From Kineosporiaceae bacterium SCSIO 59966 (GTDB lineage: Bacteria > Actinomycetota > Actinomycetes > Actinomycetales > SCSIO-59966), in NCBI GenBank assembly GCA_020881835.1, contig CP052876.1, positions 682,001-746,000 of the forward strand: 64,000 bases of DNA, written 5' to 3'. Below the pieces are notes generated by a model that made no database searches, was not told the DNA's origin, and was given only the letters and a program-made list of their open reading frames with translations. Positions within the stretch are counted from its first letter, which is position 1, and each line of letters begins with the position of its first letter. Of the stretch, positions 50,201 to 57,744 are shown one piece after another. Made by a program: the position numbers and the translations under genes.

Positions 50201-50653
50201 TCACTCGTCGTCGGCACGGTACCGGGGGTCGACCCGTTCCGGCTCCAGGCCGAGGGCGTGCGCGACCTGCTCGACGACGACCTCGTGCACGAGCGCGCCG
50301 AGCTCGTCGGGCTCGGCGCGGGTCTCGACCGGGCGCCGGTACACCACGACCCGCGGCGGCAGCCCCCGCTCGGCCGGGAAGAACCGGCCCAGCGGCACCG
50401 CCCCCGGCTCCCACGGCGACGGGTCCGCCGGCGGGACGTCCTCGACCGCGAACTCGATGCCCTCCAGCTCGGTCCGCCAGCCCCGCTCGAGCCGCTCGAC
50501 GGCGTCCAGGACGAGGTCGTCGAACCGCTCGGCCCGGCTGAGCGCCCCCGGCAGCCCCGGCGGGATCAGCGGGCCGCGAGGACCGCGGCCGTGCCGGTCA
50601 CGGCGCCGCGGGGGAGCCGGCCGGCCCGCCGCCCGGGCACGCGGTGTCTGCAC
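50201..50653 (-). CDS. Metallopeptidase-family protein (Zincin_1 type), zinc motif altered
   Basis: 150 residues, with the conserved pattern of the small actinobacterial metallopeptidase family next to whiB2 and DUF3499: FDDLVLDAVERLERGW, FAVEDVPPADPSPW, LGRFFPAERGLPPRVVVYRRPVE. Where zincins have HExxH, this has HEVVVEQVAH, with the second His too far away, so peptidase activity is doubtful. The GTG at 50653 has TACCCT 7 nt upstream. A basic Arg/Pro-rich N-terminal ~30 residues precede the domain. Confidence 0.82.
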   Translation of the reverse strand: MQTPRARAAGRPAPPRRRDRHGRGPRGPLIPPGLPGALSRAERFDDLVLDAVERLERGWRTELEGIEFAVEDVPPADPSPWEPGAVPLGRFFPAERGLPPRVVVYRRPVETRAEPDELGALVHEVVVEQVAHALGLEPERVDPRYRADDE

Positions 50654-50660
50654 GCTGGGC

Positions 50661-50666
50661 AGGGTA
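50661..50666 (-). promoter_or_regulatory. -10 box of the metallopeptidase-family gene
   Basis: TACCCT, 7 nt before the GTG at 50653, no Shine-Dalgarno. Confidence 0.5.
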
Positions 50667-50675
50667 GTGCGCGGC

Positions 50676-52892
50676 TCAGTCGGCGGCGACGGGCAGCGGC
50701 CACGCCGGACCGGACGCCGACCCGTCGACGGCGGCCAGGTCGTGGGTGCGCTCGGCCTCGACCGGCCGGGAGAACAGGTAGCCCTGGACGATGTCGATGC
50801 CCAGGGCGCTCACGACGTCCAGCTGCAGCGGGGTCTCCACCCCCTCGGCGACCGTCCGCAGCCCCAGGGCGTGGGCCATGGCGACCATGGCCCGGGCGAC
50901 GTGCTCGGCGCTGGGGTCCAGCCCGAGCGGGGAGATGAACGACCGGTCGAGCTTGAGCAGGTCCCACGGGAACGCCGACAGCCGGGACATCGACGACCAC
51001 CCGGTGCCGAAGTCGTCGATGGCGAGGTGGACGCCGAGGTCCTTGAGCCGCCACAGGGTGCGCAGCGAGTCGACCTGTGCCAGGGCGGACTCGGTGACCT
51101 CCAGCCACAGGTCGTCCGCGGGCACGCCGTGGCGCTCCAGGCCGGCGGCGACGGACTCGAGGAGCCGTGGGTCGTCGAGCTGCAGCGCGGAGACGTTGAC
51201 CGACACGGCGGGCCGCCGCCCGGACCGCTGCGGCCACTGCCGCTGCACCCGCAGGGTGTTCTCCAGCATGACGTCGAACAGCCGGCCGGCGAGCCCGGCG
51301 TGCTCGGCGACCGGGACGAACTCCGACGGCGGGACGGCGCCGCGCCGGGGGTGCTGCCAGCGGGCCAGGGCCTCGAACCCGAACAGGTCCCCGGTGGCGA
51401 GCTCCACCTCGGGCTGGAACACCGCCCGCACCTCGGCCTGCGCGAGGGCGTTCGGCAGCTCCGCTGAGGTGCGCAGCCGCACGTCGTAGGCGGCGCGCAG
51501 CCGGTCGTCGAAGTGGACGACGAGCCCCCGGCCGCGCGAACGGGCCTCGGCCAGGGCCAGCTCGCCGGAGATCAGCAGCCCGCTGGCCGTCGTCTCGGTC
51601 TCGGCGAGGGCCACGCCGACGGACACCGAGGGGGTGTGCACGACGTCGCCGAGCGGTACCGGCTCGGCGACCCGGCGGCGGATCTCCTCGACCGCCTCCC
51701 GCAGCTGCCGCCGCCCGGCCTGGGTGACCACGACGACGAACTGGTCGCCGTCGATCCTCCCGACCGCGTTGCCCGGGCCGGTGCCGTCCCGCAGCCGGTC
51801 GGCCAGCGTGGTGAGCAGCCGGTCGCCGGCGTGGTAGCCGTGCTGGTCGTTGACCGTCTGCAGGCCGTCGACGTCGAAGACGACGACGCCGACCCCGGTC
51901 CCGCCGGCGCCGGCCGAGTCGAGCACGGAGGTGAGCAGACCGGTGAGCTCGGAGCGGTTCGGCAGTCCGGTCAGGGCGTCGGTCCCGGCCTGCTGGCGCA
52001 GGGCCGTCTCGACCCCCTGGCGGTCGGTGAGCTCGGCGGCCAGAGCGGAGGCGACCATCGTCGTGCCGCCGCAGATGAGCAGGAACAGCTGCAGCAGGGT
52101 GCGGCTGGTCTCCCGGTCGGCGCCGGCCACGGCGAACGGGCCGAGGTCGGCGAGCGTCGACAGGTCTGCGACGACGGCCGCCGCGACGAGGGCGAGGGCG
52201 GTCCGGCGGATCCCCATCCGCAGCGCGCCCCAGGTGTACAGGGGCAGCAGCAGGTACGGCAGCGTCGGCGACCAGTCCCGCGGTGCGGCGACGAACACGA
52301 CGAGCAGCGTCAGCACCTGAGCGACCACCCAGCCGGCGAGCTCGAGCGGGTCACGCCGCGGCGGGACCGAGCGCAGGCTGAGCAGCGCCGGGGTCACGAG
52401 CAGGACGCCGAGGGCGTAGCCGAGCACCTGCCGGGGGACCATGTCGGTGAGTCCCGCGCTGGCCATCGGCTGCCACAGCACCGCGCTGGGCAGCCCGACG
52501 AGGACGGCCGCGGCCCCGACCCCGGCGAGCAGGAACACCATCATCGGCCGCAGCGGGGTCAGCTGCGCCCCGTGACTGCCCAGCTGGCGCAGCAGCAGCG
52601 CGGCGACGACCGGGTGGGCCACGTCGGTGAGCACCCGGGTCACCAGGTGGACCGGAGGGACGCCGACGGCGGCCACGCTGAGCGCGTCCGCCGCCGCGAC
52701 CGTGACCAGCAGGGCCGGCCAGCGGCTGCGGGGGCTGAGCAGCAGGGCGGCTAGCGCGACGCCGGACGCGGGCCAGATCGCCGCCCCGGTCCGGTCCGGG
52801 ACGTGGAGGGCGAGCACGGACAGCGCGGCCAGGAGGTACAGGGTGAAGGTGGCGAGCACCTGGTTCGGGGCGGTCCGGGGCCACGGACGCAC
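50676..52892 (-). CDS. Membrane EAL/GGDEF protein with degenerate GGDEF motif
   Basis: 738 residues. The N-terminal ~280 residues are eight or so hydrophobic helices of MASE1-like type (WPASGVALAALLL). A GGDEF domain follows (~290-455; TDALTGLPNRSELTG), but its active loop is RIDGDQF, with G-to-D and E-to-Q changes, so cyclase activity is unlikely. The EAL domain (~465-715) keeps FEALARW, SVNVSALQL, LEVTES, AIDDFGTGWSS, LLKLDRSFI, AEGVET and QGYLFSRP, so it should hydrolyse cyclic di-GMP. It starts with GTG at 52892 and has no clear Shine-Dalgarno. Probably a membrane sensor with phosphodiesterase output. Confidence 0.93.
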   Translation of the reverse strand: MRPWPRTAPNQVLATFTLYLLAALSVLALHVPDRTGAAIWPASGVALAALLLSPRSRWPALLVTVAAADALSVAAVGVPPVHLVTRVLTDVAHPVVAALLLRQLGSHGAQLTPLRPMMVFLLAGVGAAAVLVGLPSAVLWQPMASAGLTDMVPRQVLGYALGVLLVTPALLSLRSVPPRRDPLELAGWVVAQVLTLLVVFVAAPRDWSPTLPYLLLPLYTWGALRMGIRRTALALVAAAVVADLSTLADLGPFAVAGADRETSRTLLQLFLLICGGTTMVASALAAELTDRQGVETALRQQAGTDALTGLPNRSELTGLLTSVLDSAGAGGTGVGVVVFDVDGLQTVNDQHGYHAGDRLLTTLADRLRDGTGPGNAVGRIDGDQFVVVVTQAGRRQLREAVEEIRRRVAEPVPLGDVVHTPSVSVGVALAETETTASGLLISGELALAEARSRGRGLVVHFDDRLRAAYDVRLRTSAELPNALAQAEVRAVFQPEVELATGDLFGFEALARWQHPRRGAVPPSEFVPVAEHAGLAGRLFDVMLENTLRVQRQWPQRSGRRPAVSVNVSALQLDDPRLLESVAAGLERHGVPADDLWLEVTESALAQVDSLRTLWRLKDLGVHLAIDDFGTGWSSMSRLSAFPWDLLKLDRSFISPLGLDPSAEHVARAMVAMAHALGLRTVAEGVETPLQLDVVSALGIDIVQGYLFSRPVEAERTHDLAAVDGSASGPAWPLPVAAD

Positions 52893-52960
52893 AACTCACC
52901 CACTCTCGGCTGGTCGGGGCGTCGACTGACCGTGTCGCGACGATCCTCACACCATCGGTC

Positions 52961-53021
52961 CCGCCACGCGATGACTTGAGCCCCGCCACGCGATGACCTG
53001 AGCCCCGCCAATGTGAGGTGC
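52961..53021. repeat. 22-bp tandem repeat, 2.5 copies
   Basis: CCGCCACGCGATGACYTGAGCC occurs at 52961-52982 and 52983-53004, followed by a third truncated, diverged unit from 53005. It fills most of the gap between the EAL gene and the DUF3499 gene and ends about 17 bp before the DUF3499 -10 box. Confidence 0.8.
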
Positions 53022-53037
53022 GGACCCGGGCGGCGGG

Positions 53038-53043
53038 TAGCGT
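53038..53043 (+). promoter_or_regulatory. -10 box of the DUF3499 gene
   Basis: TAGCGT, 8 nt before the GTG at 53052, no Shine-Dalgarno. Confidence 0.5.
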
Positions 53044-53051
53044 GCCGGGTC

Positions 53052-53405
53052 GTGGCAGTCCGACGTTGCAGCCGAAGCGCCTGCGCCCGACCGGCGGTGG
53101 CGACGCTGACGTACGTGTACTCCGACTCCACCGCCGTCCTCGGGCCGCTCGCCACGTTCGCCGAGCCGCACACCTACGACCTGTGCGCCGAGCACGCCGA
53201 GCGGCTCACCGCTCCCCGCGGCTGGGAGGTCGTCCGGCTCGCCCCGCAGGTCTACGACGAGGCGCCCTCGCACGACGACCTGGTCGCGCTCGCGGACGCC
53301 GTCCGGGAGGCCGCGCGGCCGCCGGCCCCCGCTCCGGAGGCGGCGACCGCCGTCGAGGTGGGCCGCCGCGGCCACCTGCGGGTGCTCCGCGACACCGGGC
53401 ACTGA
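53052..53405 (+). CDS. DUF3499 family protein
   Basis: 117 residues. RRCSRSACARPAVATLTYVYSDSTAVLGPLA and HTYDLCAEHAERLTAPRGWEVVRL match DUF3499, a small actinobacterial family with conserved cysteines (three here in the first and second motifs) that probably bind zinc. It is always found near whiB2 and manB; function unknown. The GTG at 53052 follows TAGCGT at 8 nt. Confidence 0.92.
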   Translation: MAVRRCSRSACARPAVATLTYVYSDSTAVLGPLATFAEPHTYDLCAEHAERLTAPRGWEVVRLAPQVYDEAPSHDDLVALADAVREAARPPAPAPEAATAVEVGRRGHLRVLRDTGH

Positions 53406-53544
53406 CCGAGGGCACTGACGGAGAGTGTGAAATTCCTCACCCACTGTCACGGCGTGTCGCGCTCAAGGATTCACCCGATCGGACCGAAGCAGTCGGGGCC
53501 AGCCCGGTGAGAGCCGGGGCCGTACCACCTCGGAGAGCCGGTCG

Positions 53545-53859
53545 ATGTCGCAGCCGTCCACCACCTCCCCGGACCCCGGCGCCGCCGTCCGGTCCCTGCC
53601 CACCCAGCGCCGCCGCCGCGGCCGCACCACCGAGCCGCCCGCCCCTCTGGGGTCGCTCACCCAGCGCGAGCACCGCGTGGCCGTGGGGTGCGCCGCCTGC
53701 GGCAGCACCCGGCTCACCCACCTCAAGATGATGCTCACCGACGGCACGCCGGTGCGCTTCACCTCCTGCCACCGGTGCGAGCACCGGTCGTGGACCTCCC
53801 TTGACGGCGAGCCGCTCAGCGTCGACTCCGTGCTCGACCGGGCCCGCAAGGCCGTCTGA
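53545..53859 (+). CDS. Small zinc-ribbon protein
   Basis: 104 residues. A disordered Pro/Ser/Arg-rich N-terminal half precedes a zinc ribbon of two CxxC pairs, VGCAACGSTRL and TSCHRCEHRSW, about 25 residues apart. The C-terminal helix is VLDRARKAV. It has a conserved position between DUF3499 and manB. The ATG at 53545 has GGAG 9 nt upstream. The 139-bp gap before it holds no convincing -10; function unknown. Confidence 0.85.
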   Translation: MSQPSTTSPDPGAAVRSLPTQRRRRGRTTEPPAPLGSLTQREHRVAVGCAACGSTRLTHLKMMLTDGTPVRFTSCHRCEHRSWTSLDGEPLSVDSVLDRARKAV

Positions 53860-53896
53860 GCCAGCGCATCTGAGCGAAACCGTCCCCGCCCGTCGG

Positions 53897-53902
53897 TAGG
53901 GT
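53897..53902 (+). promoter_or_regulatory. -10 box of manB
   Basis: TAGGGT, 7 nt before the GTG at 53910, no Shine-Dalgarno. Confidence 0.55.
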
Positions 53903-53909
53903 CCCCGGC

Positions 53910-55319
53910 GTGGACCTGTCGACGATCATCAAGGCCTACGACGTCCGTGGTCTGGTTCCCGACCAGCTGGACGCCGACGTCGCCCGCGCCGTCGGCGCGG
54001 CCGCGGCCGACGTCCTGGTCCCCGACGGGGGTCGGCTCGTCGTCGGCCACGACATGCGCCCGTCCTCCCCGGCGCTCGTCGCGGCGTTCGCCGACGGCGC
54101 CCGGGACCGCGGCGCGGACGTCGTCCGGATCGGGCTGTGCTCCACCGACGGCCTCTACCACGCCAGCGGCGCCCTGGACGCCGCCGGCGCCATGTTCACC
54201 GCCAGCCACAACCCCGCCGCCTGGAACGGGATCAAGCTGTGCCGGCCCGGTGCCCGCGCCGTCGGTCAGGACTCCGGGCTCGCCGACGTCCGCCGGCTGG
54301 CCCAGGGCTACCTCGACGACGGCGTCCCGGTGGCCGACCGCCGCGGCACGCTGACCGACACGGACACCCTGCGGGACTACGCCGTCCACCTGCGCTCCCT
54401 GGTCGACCTGTCCGGCGTCCGGCCGCTGCGGGTCGTCGTCGACGCCGGCAACGGGATGGCCGGTCACACCGTGCCCGCCGTGCTGCAGACCGCGGCCGGG
54501 CTGCCCGCCCTGCCGGTGGACGTCGTCCCGCTGTACTTCGAGCTCGACGGGACGTTCCCGAACCACGAGGCCAACCCGTTGGAGCCGGAGAACCTGCGGG
54601 ACCTGCAGGCCGCCGTCCGCGAGCACGGCGCCAACCTCGGCCTGGCCTTCGACGGGGACGCCGACCGGTGCTTCGTCGTCGACGAGCGCGGCGAGCCGGT
54701 CAGCCCCAGCGCCGTGACCGCCCTCGTCGCGCTGCGGGAGATCGCCCGTGAGCGCGCCGCGGGCCGCCACCCGGTCGTCATCCACAACCTCATCACCTCC
54801 CGGGTGGTGCCCGAGGTCGTCGAGGCCGCCGGCGGCACCCCGGTGCGCACCCGGGTCGGGCACTCGTTCATCAAGGGCGAGATGGCCCGCACCGGCGCGG
54901 TCTTCGGCGGGGAGCACTCGGCGCACTACTACTTCCGCGCGTTCTGGGGCGCCGACACCGGCATGCTCGCCGCGATGCACGTGCTCGCCGCCCTCGGCGA
55001 GCAGGACGGGCCGCTGTCCGCGCTGGTCGCCGACTACGCGCCGTACACGGCCAGCGGGGAGATCAACTCCCGGGTGGACGACGTGGCTGCCGCCACCGCC
55101 CGGGTGCGCGAGACGTTCGCCCGGGACGGCGCCGGGGTGGACGAGCTGGACGGGCTGACGGTCAGCTCCGCGCCCGGGACGCAGCCGTGGTGGTGGTTCA
55201 ACCTGCGGCCGAGCAACACCGAGCCGCTGCTGCGGCTCAACGTCGAGGCCGCCGACGGTGCGACGATGGAGCGGGTACGCGACAGCGTGCTCGCCGTCGT
55301 CCGGGAGGAGACCCGATGA
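53910..55319 (+). CDS. manB: Phosphomannomutase/phosphoglucomutase
   Basis: 469 residues of the alpha-D-phosphohexomutase family. It converts mannose-6-phosphate to mannose-1-phosphate, and possibly the glucose analogues. The catalytic phosphoserine is S99 in TASHNP (97-102), the metal loop is DGDADR, the sugar-specificity loop is GEHSAHYYF and the phosphate-binding loop RPSNTEPLLR. The GTG at 53910 follows TAGGGT at 7 nt. The Trm112-like gene overlaps its stop by 4 bp. It feeds GDP-mannose for wall glycans. Confidence 0.96.
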   Translation: MDLSTIIKAYDVRGLVPDQLDADVARAVGAAAADVLVPDGGRLVVGHDMRPSSPALVAAFADGARDRGADVVRIGLCSTDGLYHASGALDAAGAMFTASHNPAAWNGIKLCRPGARAVGQDSGLADVRRLAQGYLDDGVPVADRRGTLTDTDTLRDYAVHLRSLVDLSGVRPLRVVVDAGNGMAGHTVPAVLQTAAGLPALPVDVVPLYFELDGTFPNHEANPLEPENLRDLQAAVREHGANLGLAFDGDADRCFVVDERGEPVSPSAVTALVALREIARERAAGRHPVVIHNLITSRVVPEVVEAAGGTPVRTRVGHSFIKGEMARTGAVFGGEHSAHYYFRAFWGADTGMLAAMHVLAALGEQDGPLSALVADYAPYTASGEINSRVDDVAAATARVRETFARDGAGVDELDGLTVSSAPGTQPWWWFNLRPSNTEPLLRLNVEAADGATMERVRDSVLAVVREETR

Positions 55320-55546
55320 CCCCCGCAGAGCAGCCCGGCGCCCCCAGCAGCCCGGTGGCCGTCGAGCCGTGGGTGCGTGAGGTGCTGCGCTGCCCGGCCT
55401 GCCGGTCCGAGCTCGCCGACGGCACCGGCGAGGACGGCGCCCCCGAGCTCGTGTGCACCTCGGCCGAGTGCGCCCTGGCGTACCCCGTCACCGACGGCAT
55501 CCCGGTGCTGCTCGTCGACGAGGCCCGGCGTCCCGGCCCCCGGTGA
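55316..55546 (+). CDS. Trm112-like zinc-binding protein
   Basis: 76 residues. WVREVLRCPACRSEL and LVCTSAECALAYPVTDGIPVLLVDEARR match the Trm112/YcaR family, with CxxC and a second pair of cysteines. Family members bind and activate methyltransferases in eukaryotes; bacterial roles are unclear. It overlaps manB by ATGA and precedes the SIS gene by 13 bp, so all three form one unit. Confidence 0.9.
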   Translation: MTPAEQPGAPSSPVAVEPWVREVLRCPACRSELADGTGEDGAPELVCTSAECALAYPVTDGIPVLLVDEARRPGPR

Positions 55547-55559
55547 GGACCCTCCCGCG

Positions 55560-56696
55560 ATGACCAGACCGTTCGACGAGCAGCTGCTCGACGACCCCGA
55601 GGCGCTGGCCGCCGCCGACCCCTCCGGGGTGCTGCGGGCCGTCGCCGGCGCCGGGGCCCAGGTGCGCCACGGCCTGTCGCTGGCCGCCGAGGCGCCGCTG
55701 GACCGACTCGGGGAGGACCGGCCGCGCACCGTCGTCATCGCCGCCCGCGGCGGTGCCCGCGCCGTCGGGGACGCCGTCGAGGCGCTCGCCGGCCCCGGGT
55801 GCCCCGTGCCGGTGGTCTGCCGCTCGGGCACGGTGCTGCCCGGCTGGGTCGGCCCCCTCGACCTGGTGATCGCGGTGTCCCTGTCCGGGCAGGCGCAGCC
55901 GGCCGTCGCGCTGGCCGCCGAGGCCGGACGGCGCGGGGCCCGGGTGCTCACCGTGGGCGCCGCCGGGTCGCTGCTCGCCGAGGTGTCCGCCCAGGTCCGC
56001 GGCGTCCACGTGCCGGTGCCCCTGCCCGGCCTCGAGGCGACGTCCGCGCCGACCTCCCGGACCTCGCTGTGGGCGATGCTCACCCCGGTACTCGTCGCCA
56101 CCACGAGGCTCGGGCTCACCGACGCTGGTCCCGGACCGCTCGGTCTCGTCGCCGACACCCTCGACGAGGAGGCCCGGCTCGGCTCCCCGGCCACCGAGTC
56201 GTTCGTCAACCCGGCGAAGTCGTTGGCGGTCGAGCTCGCCGACAGCGTGCCGGTGCTGCTCGGCGACGGCCCAGCCACCGGCGTGGCCGCCCGCCGGGCG
56301 GCGTCCGTGCTGGCCCGGACCGCGCGGGTGCCGGCCGTGGCCGGGACCCTGCCCGACGACGCCGGGGACGTCGTGGCGACCTTCGGCGGACCGTTCGCGT
56401 CCACCCCCGAGGAGCTGTTCGCCGACCCGTTCCTGGACCCCGAGCCGACCGGGCCGCGGCTGCGGCTCGTCCTGCTGCGGGAGGGTCCGACGTCCGCGGC
56501 CGCCGCCGTCGTCGAGCTCGCCGAGCGCTCCGGGGTCAAGGTCAGCGAGGTCGTCGTCGAGGAGCCGGACCCGCTGCGCCGGCTGGCGGCGCTCGGCGCC
56601 CGCACCGACTTCGCCGCCACCTACCTCGCGCTCGGGCTCGGGCTCGACCCGGCGGAGTCGCCCCACGTGGCGGACCTGGCCCGCGGGCTGGAGTGA
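55560..56696 (+). CDS. SIS-domain phosphosugar-binding protein
   Basis: 378 residues with two SIS-like halves: TVVIAARGGARAVGDAVEAL, DLVIAVSLSGQAQPAVALAAEAGRRGARVLTVG and PVLLGDGPATGVAARRAASVLARTARV. It corresponds in position and pattern to the protein that follows manB in actinomycetes (Rv3256c-like), annotated elsewhere as a bifunctional phosphoglucose/phosphomannose isomerase. It could therefore supply mannose-6-phosphate to ManB. The ATG at 55560; the usual separate manA gene does not follow. Confidence 0.85.
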   Translation: MTRPFDEQLLDDPEALAAADPSGVLRAVAGAGAQVRHGLSLAAEAPLDRLGEDRPRTVVIAARGGARAVGDAVEALAGPGCPVPVVCRSGTVLPGWVGPLDLVIAVSLSGQAQPAVALAAEAGRRGARVLTVGAAGSLLAEVSAQVRGVHVPVPLPGLEATSAPTSRTSLWAMLTPVLVATTRLGLTDAGPGPLGLVADTLDEEARLGSPATESFVNPAKSLAVELADSVPVLLGDGPATGVAARRAASVLARTARVPAVAGTLPDDAGDVVATFGGPFASTPEELFADPFLDPEPTGPRLRLVLLREGPTSAAAAVVELAERSGVKVSEVVVEEPDPLRRLAALGARTDFAATYLALGLGLDPAESPHVADLARGLE

Positions 56697-56707
56697 TCCT
56701 GCCGGAC

Positions 56708-56713
56708 TACTGT
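56708..56713 (+). promoter_or_regulatory. -10 box of the second CDF gene
   Basis: TACTGT, 7 nt before the GTG at 56721, no Shine-Dalgarno. Confidence 0.5.
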
Positions 56714-56720
56714 CCGTCCC

Positions 56721-57701
56721 GTGGCAACCGAAGGCGGTACCAGGGCGATCGTCGCGGCACTGCTCGCCAACCTCGGGATCGCGGTCACCAAGTTCGTCGC
56801 GTTCCTGCTGACACGCTCGTCGTCGATGCTCGCCGAGTCGATCCACTCGGTCGCCGACTCCGGCAACCAGGCCCTGCTGCTGGTCGGCGGACGGCGGGCC
56901 ACGCGGGCAGCCACACCCCAGCACCCGTTCGGCTACGGCCGGGAACGGTACGTGTACGGGTTCGTCGTCGCGATCGTGCTGTTCTCGGTCGGCGGCCTGT
57001 TCGCGCTGTACGAGGCGTGGCACAAGTGGGCCGAGCCGGAGCCGATCGAGGCGTGGCAGTGGGTCCCGCTGGTGGTGCTCGTCGTGGCGATCGGGCTGGA
57101 GACCTTCTCGTTCCGCACCGCGATCGCCGAGTCCAACCGGGTCCGCGGCCAGCGGTCGTGGGTCGAGTTCGTGCGCACGGCGAAGGCACCCGAGCTGCCG
57201 GTCGTGCTGCTCGAGGACTTCGGCGCCCTGCTCGGTCTCGTGTTCGCGCTCTTCGGCGTGTCCCTGACCCTGCTCACCCACGACGGCAGGTGGGACGCCG
57301 CCGGGACGGCGATGATCGGCGTCCTGCTCGTGCTGATCGCCGCGGTCCTGGCCGTGGAGATGAAGTCGCTGCTGATCGGTGAGGGCGCAACGAGCGAGCA
57401 CCTCCAGGCCATCGAGGCCGCCCTGCCCGGTGACGGCGTGGAGTCGGTCATCCACATGAAGACCCTGCACCTCGGCCCCGAGGAGCTCCTCGTCGCCGCC
57501 AAGATCGCCGTCTCGGCGCGGGGCACCGGCGACGAGATCGCCGCGGCCATCGACGCCGCCGAGCGGCGGGTCCGGGCCGCCGTCCCGATCGCGCGGGTGA
57601 TCTACCTCGAGCCGGACCTGCGGGAGCCGGCGACGCCGCCCGGCGACGGCGGCCGGGACACGGGCGCACCGGCTCAAGGCGGGCCCGCGCTGGGTCGATG
57701 A
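56721..57701 (+). CDS. Cation diffusion facilitator, ZnT9-like
   Basis: 326 residues, six hydrophobic helices. The helix 2 motif is AESIHSVADSGNQ, but helix 5 has LLEDFGALLGL instead of the HxxxD of classical zinc exporters. That E-D form resembles the ZnT9/MMT-like branch of the family, so the metal or mechanism may differ from the exporter at 2792-3916. The C-terminal cytoplasmic domain (VIHMKTLHLGPEELLVAAKIAV) is followed by a Gly/Pro-rich tail. The GTG at 56721 is leaderless. Confidence 0.92.
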   Translation: MATEGGTRAIVAALLANLGIAVTKFVAFLLTRSSSMLAESIHSVADSGNQALLLVGGRRATRAATPQHPFGYGRERYVYGFVVAIVLFSVGGLFALYEAWHKWAEPEPIEAWQWVPLVVLVVAIGLETFSFRTAIAESNRVRGQRSWVEFVRTAKAPELPVVLLEDFGALLGLVFALFGVSLTLLTHDGRWDAAGTAMIGVLLVLIAAVLAVEMKSLLIGEGATSEHLQAIEAALPGDGVESVIHMKTLHLGPEELLVAAKIAVSARGTGDEIAAAIDAAERRVRAAVPIARVIYLEPDLREPATPPGDGGRDTGAPAQGGPALGR

Positions 57702-57731
57702 CCCCGGCGGGTGGCACGACCGTGCCCCCGT

Positions 57732-57737
57732 GGAGGT
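57732..57737 (+). promoter_or_regulatory. Shine-Dalgarno that sets the beta-helix protein start
   Basis: GGAGGT, 7 nt before the ATG at 57745. It favours that ATG over the in-frame GTG at 57730. Confidence 0.65.
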
Positions 57738-57744
57738 CGCCCAC

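Noticed and set aside
50145-50217. Longer N-terminus (GTG at 50217) for UDP-glucose dehydrogenase
   Set aside because: It would add 24 acidic, non-conserved residues and overlap the upstream gene. The GTG at 50145 has a better Shine-Dalgarno and gives the normal family start.
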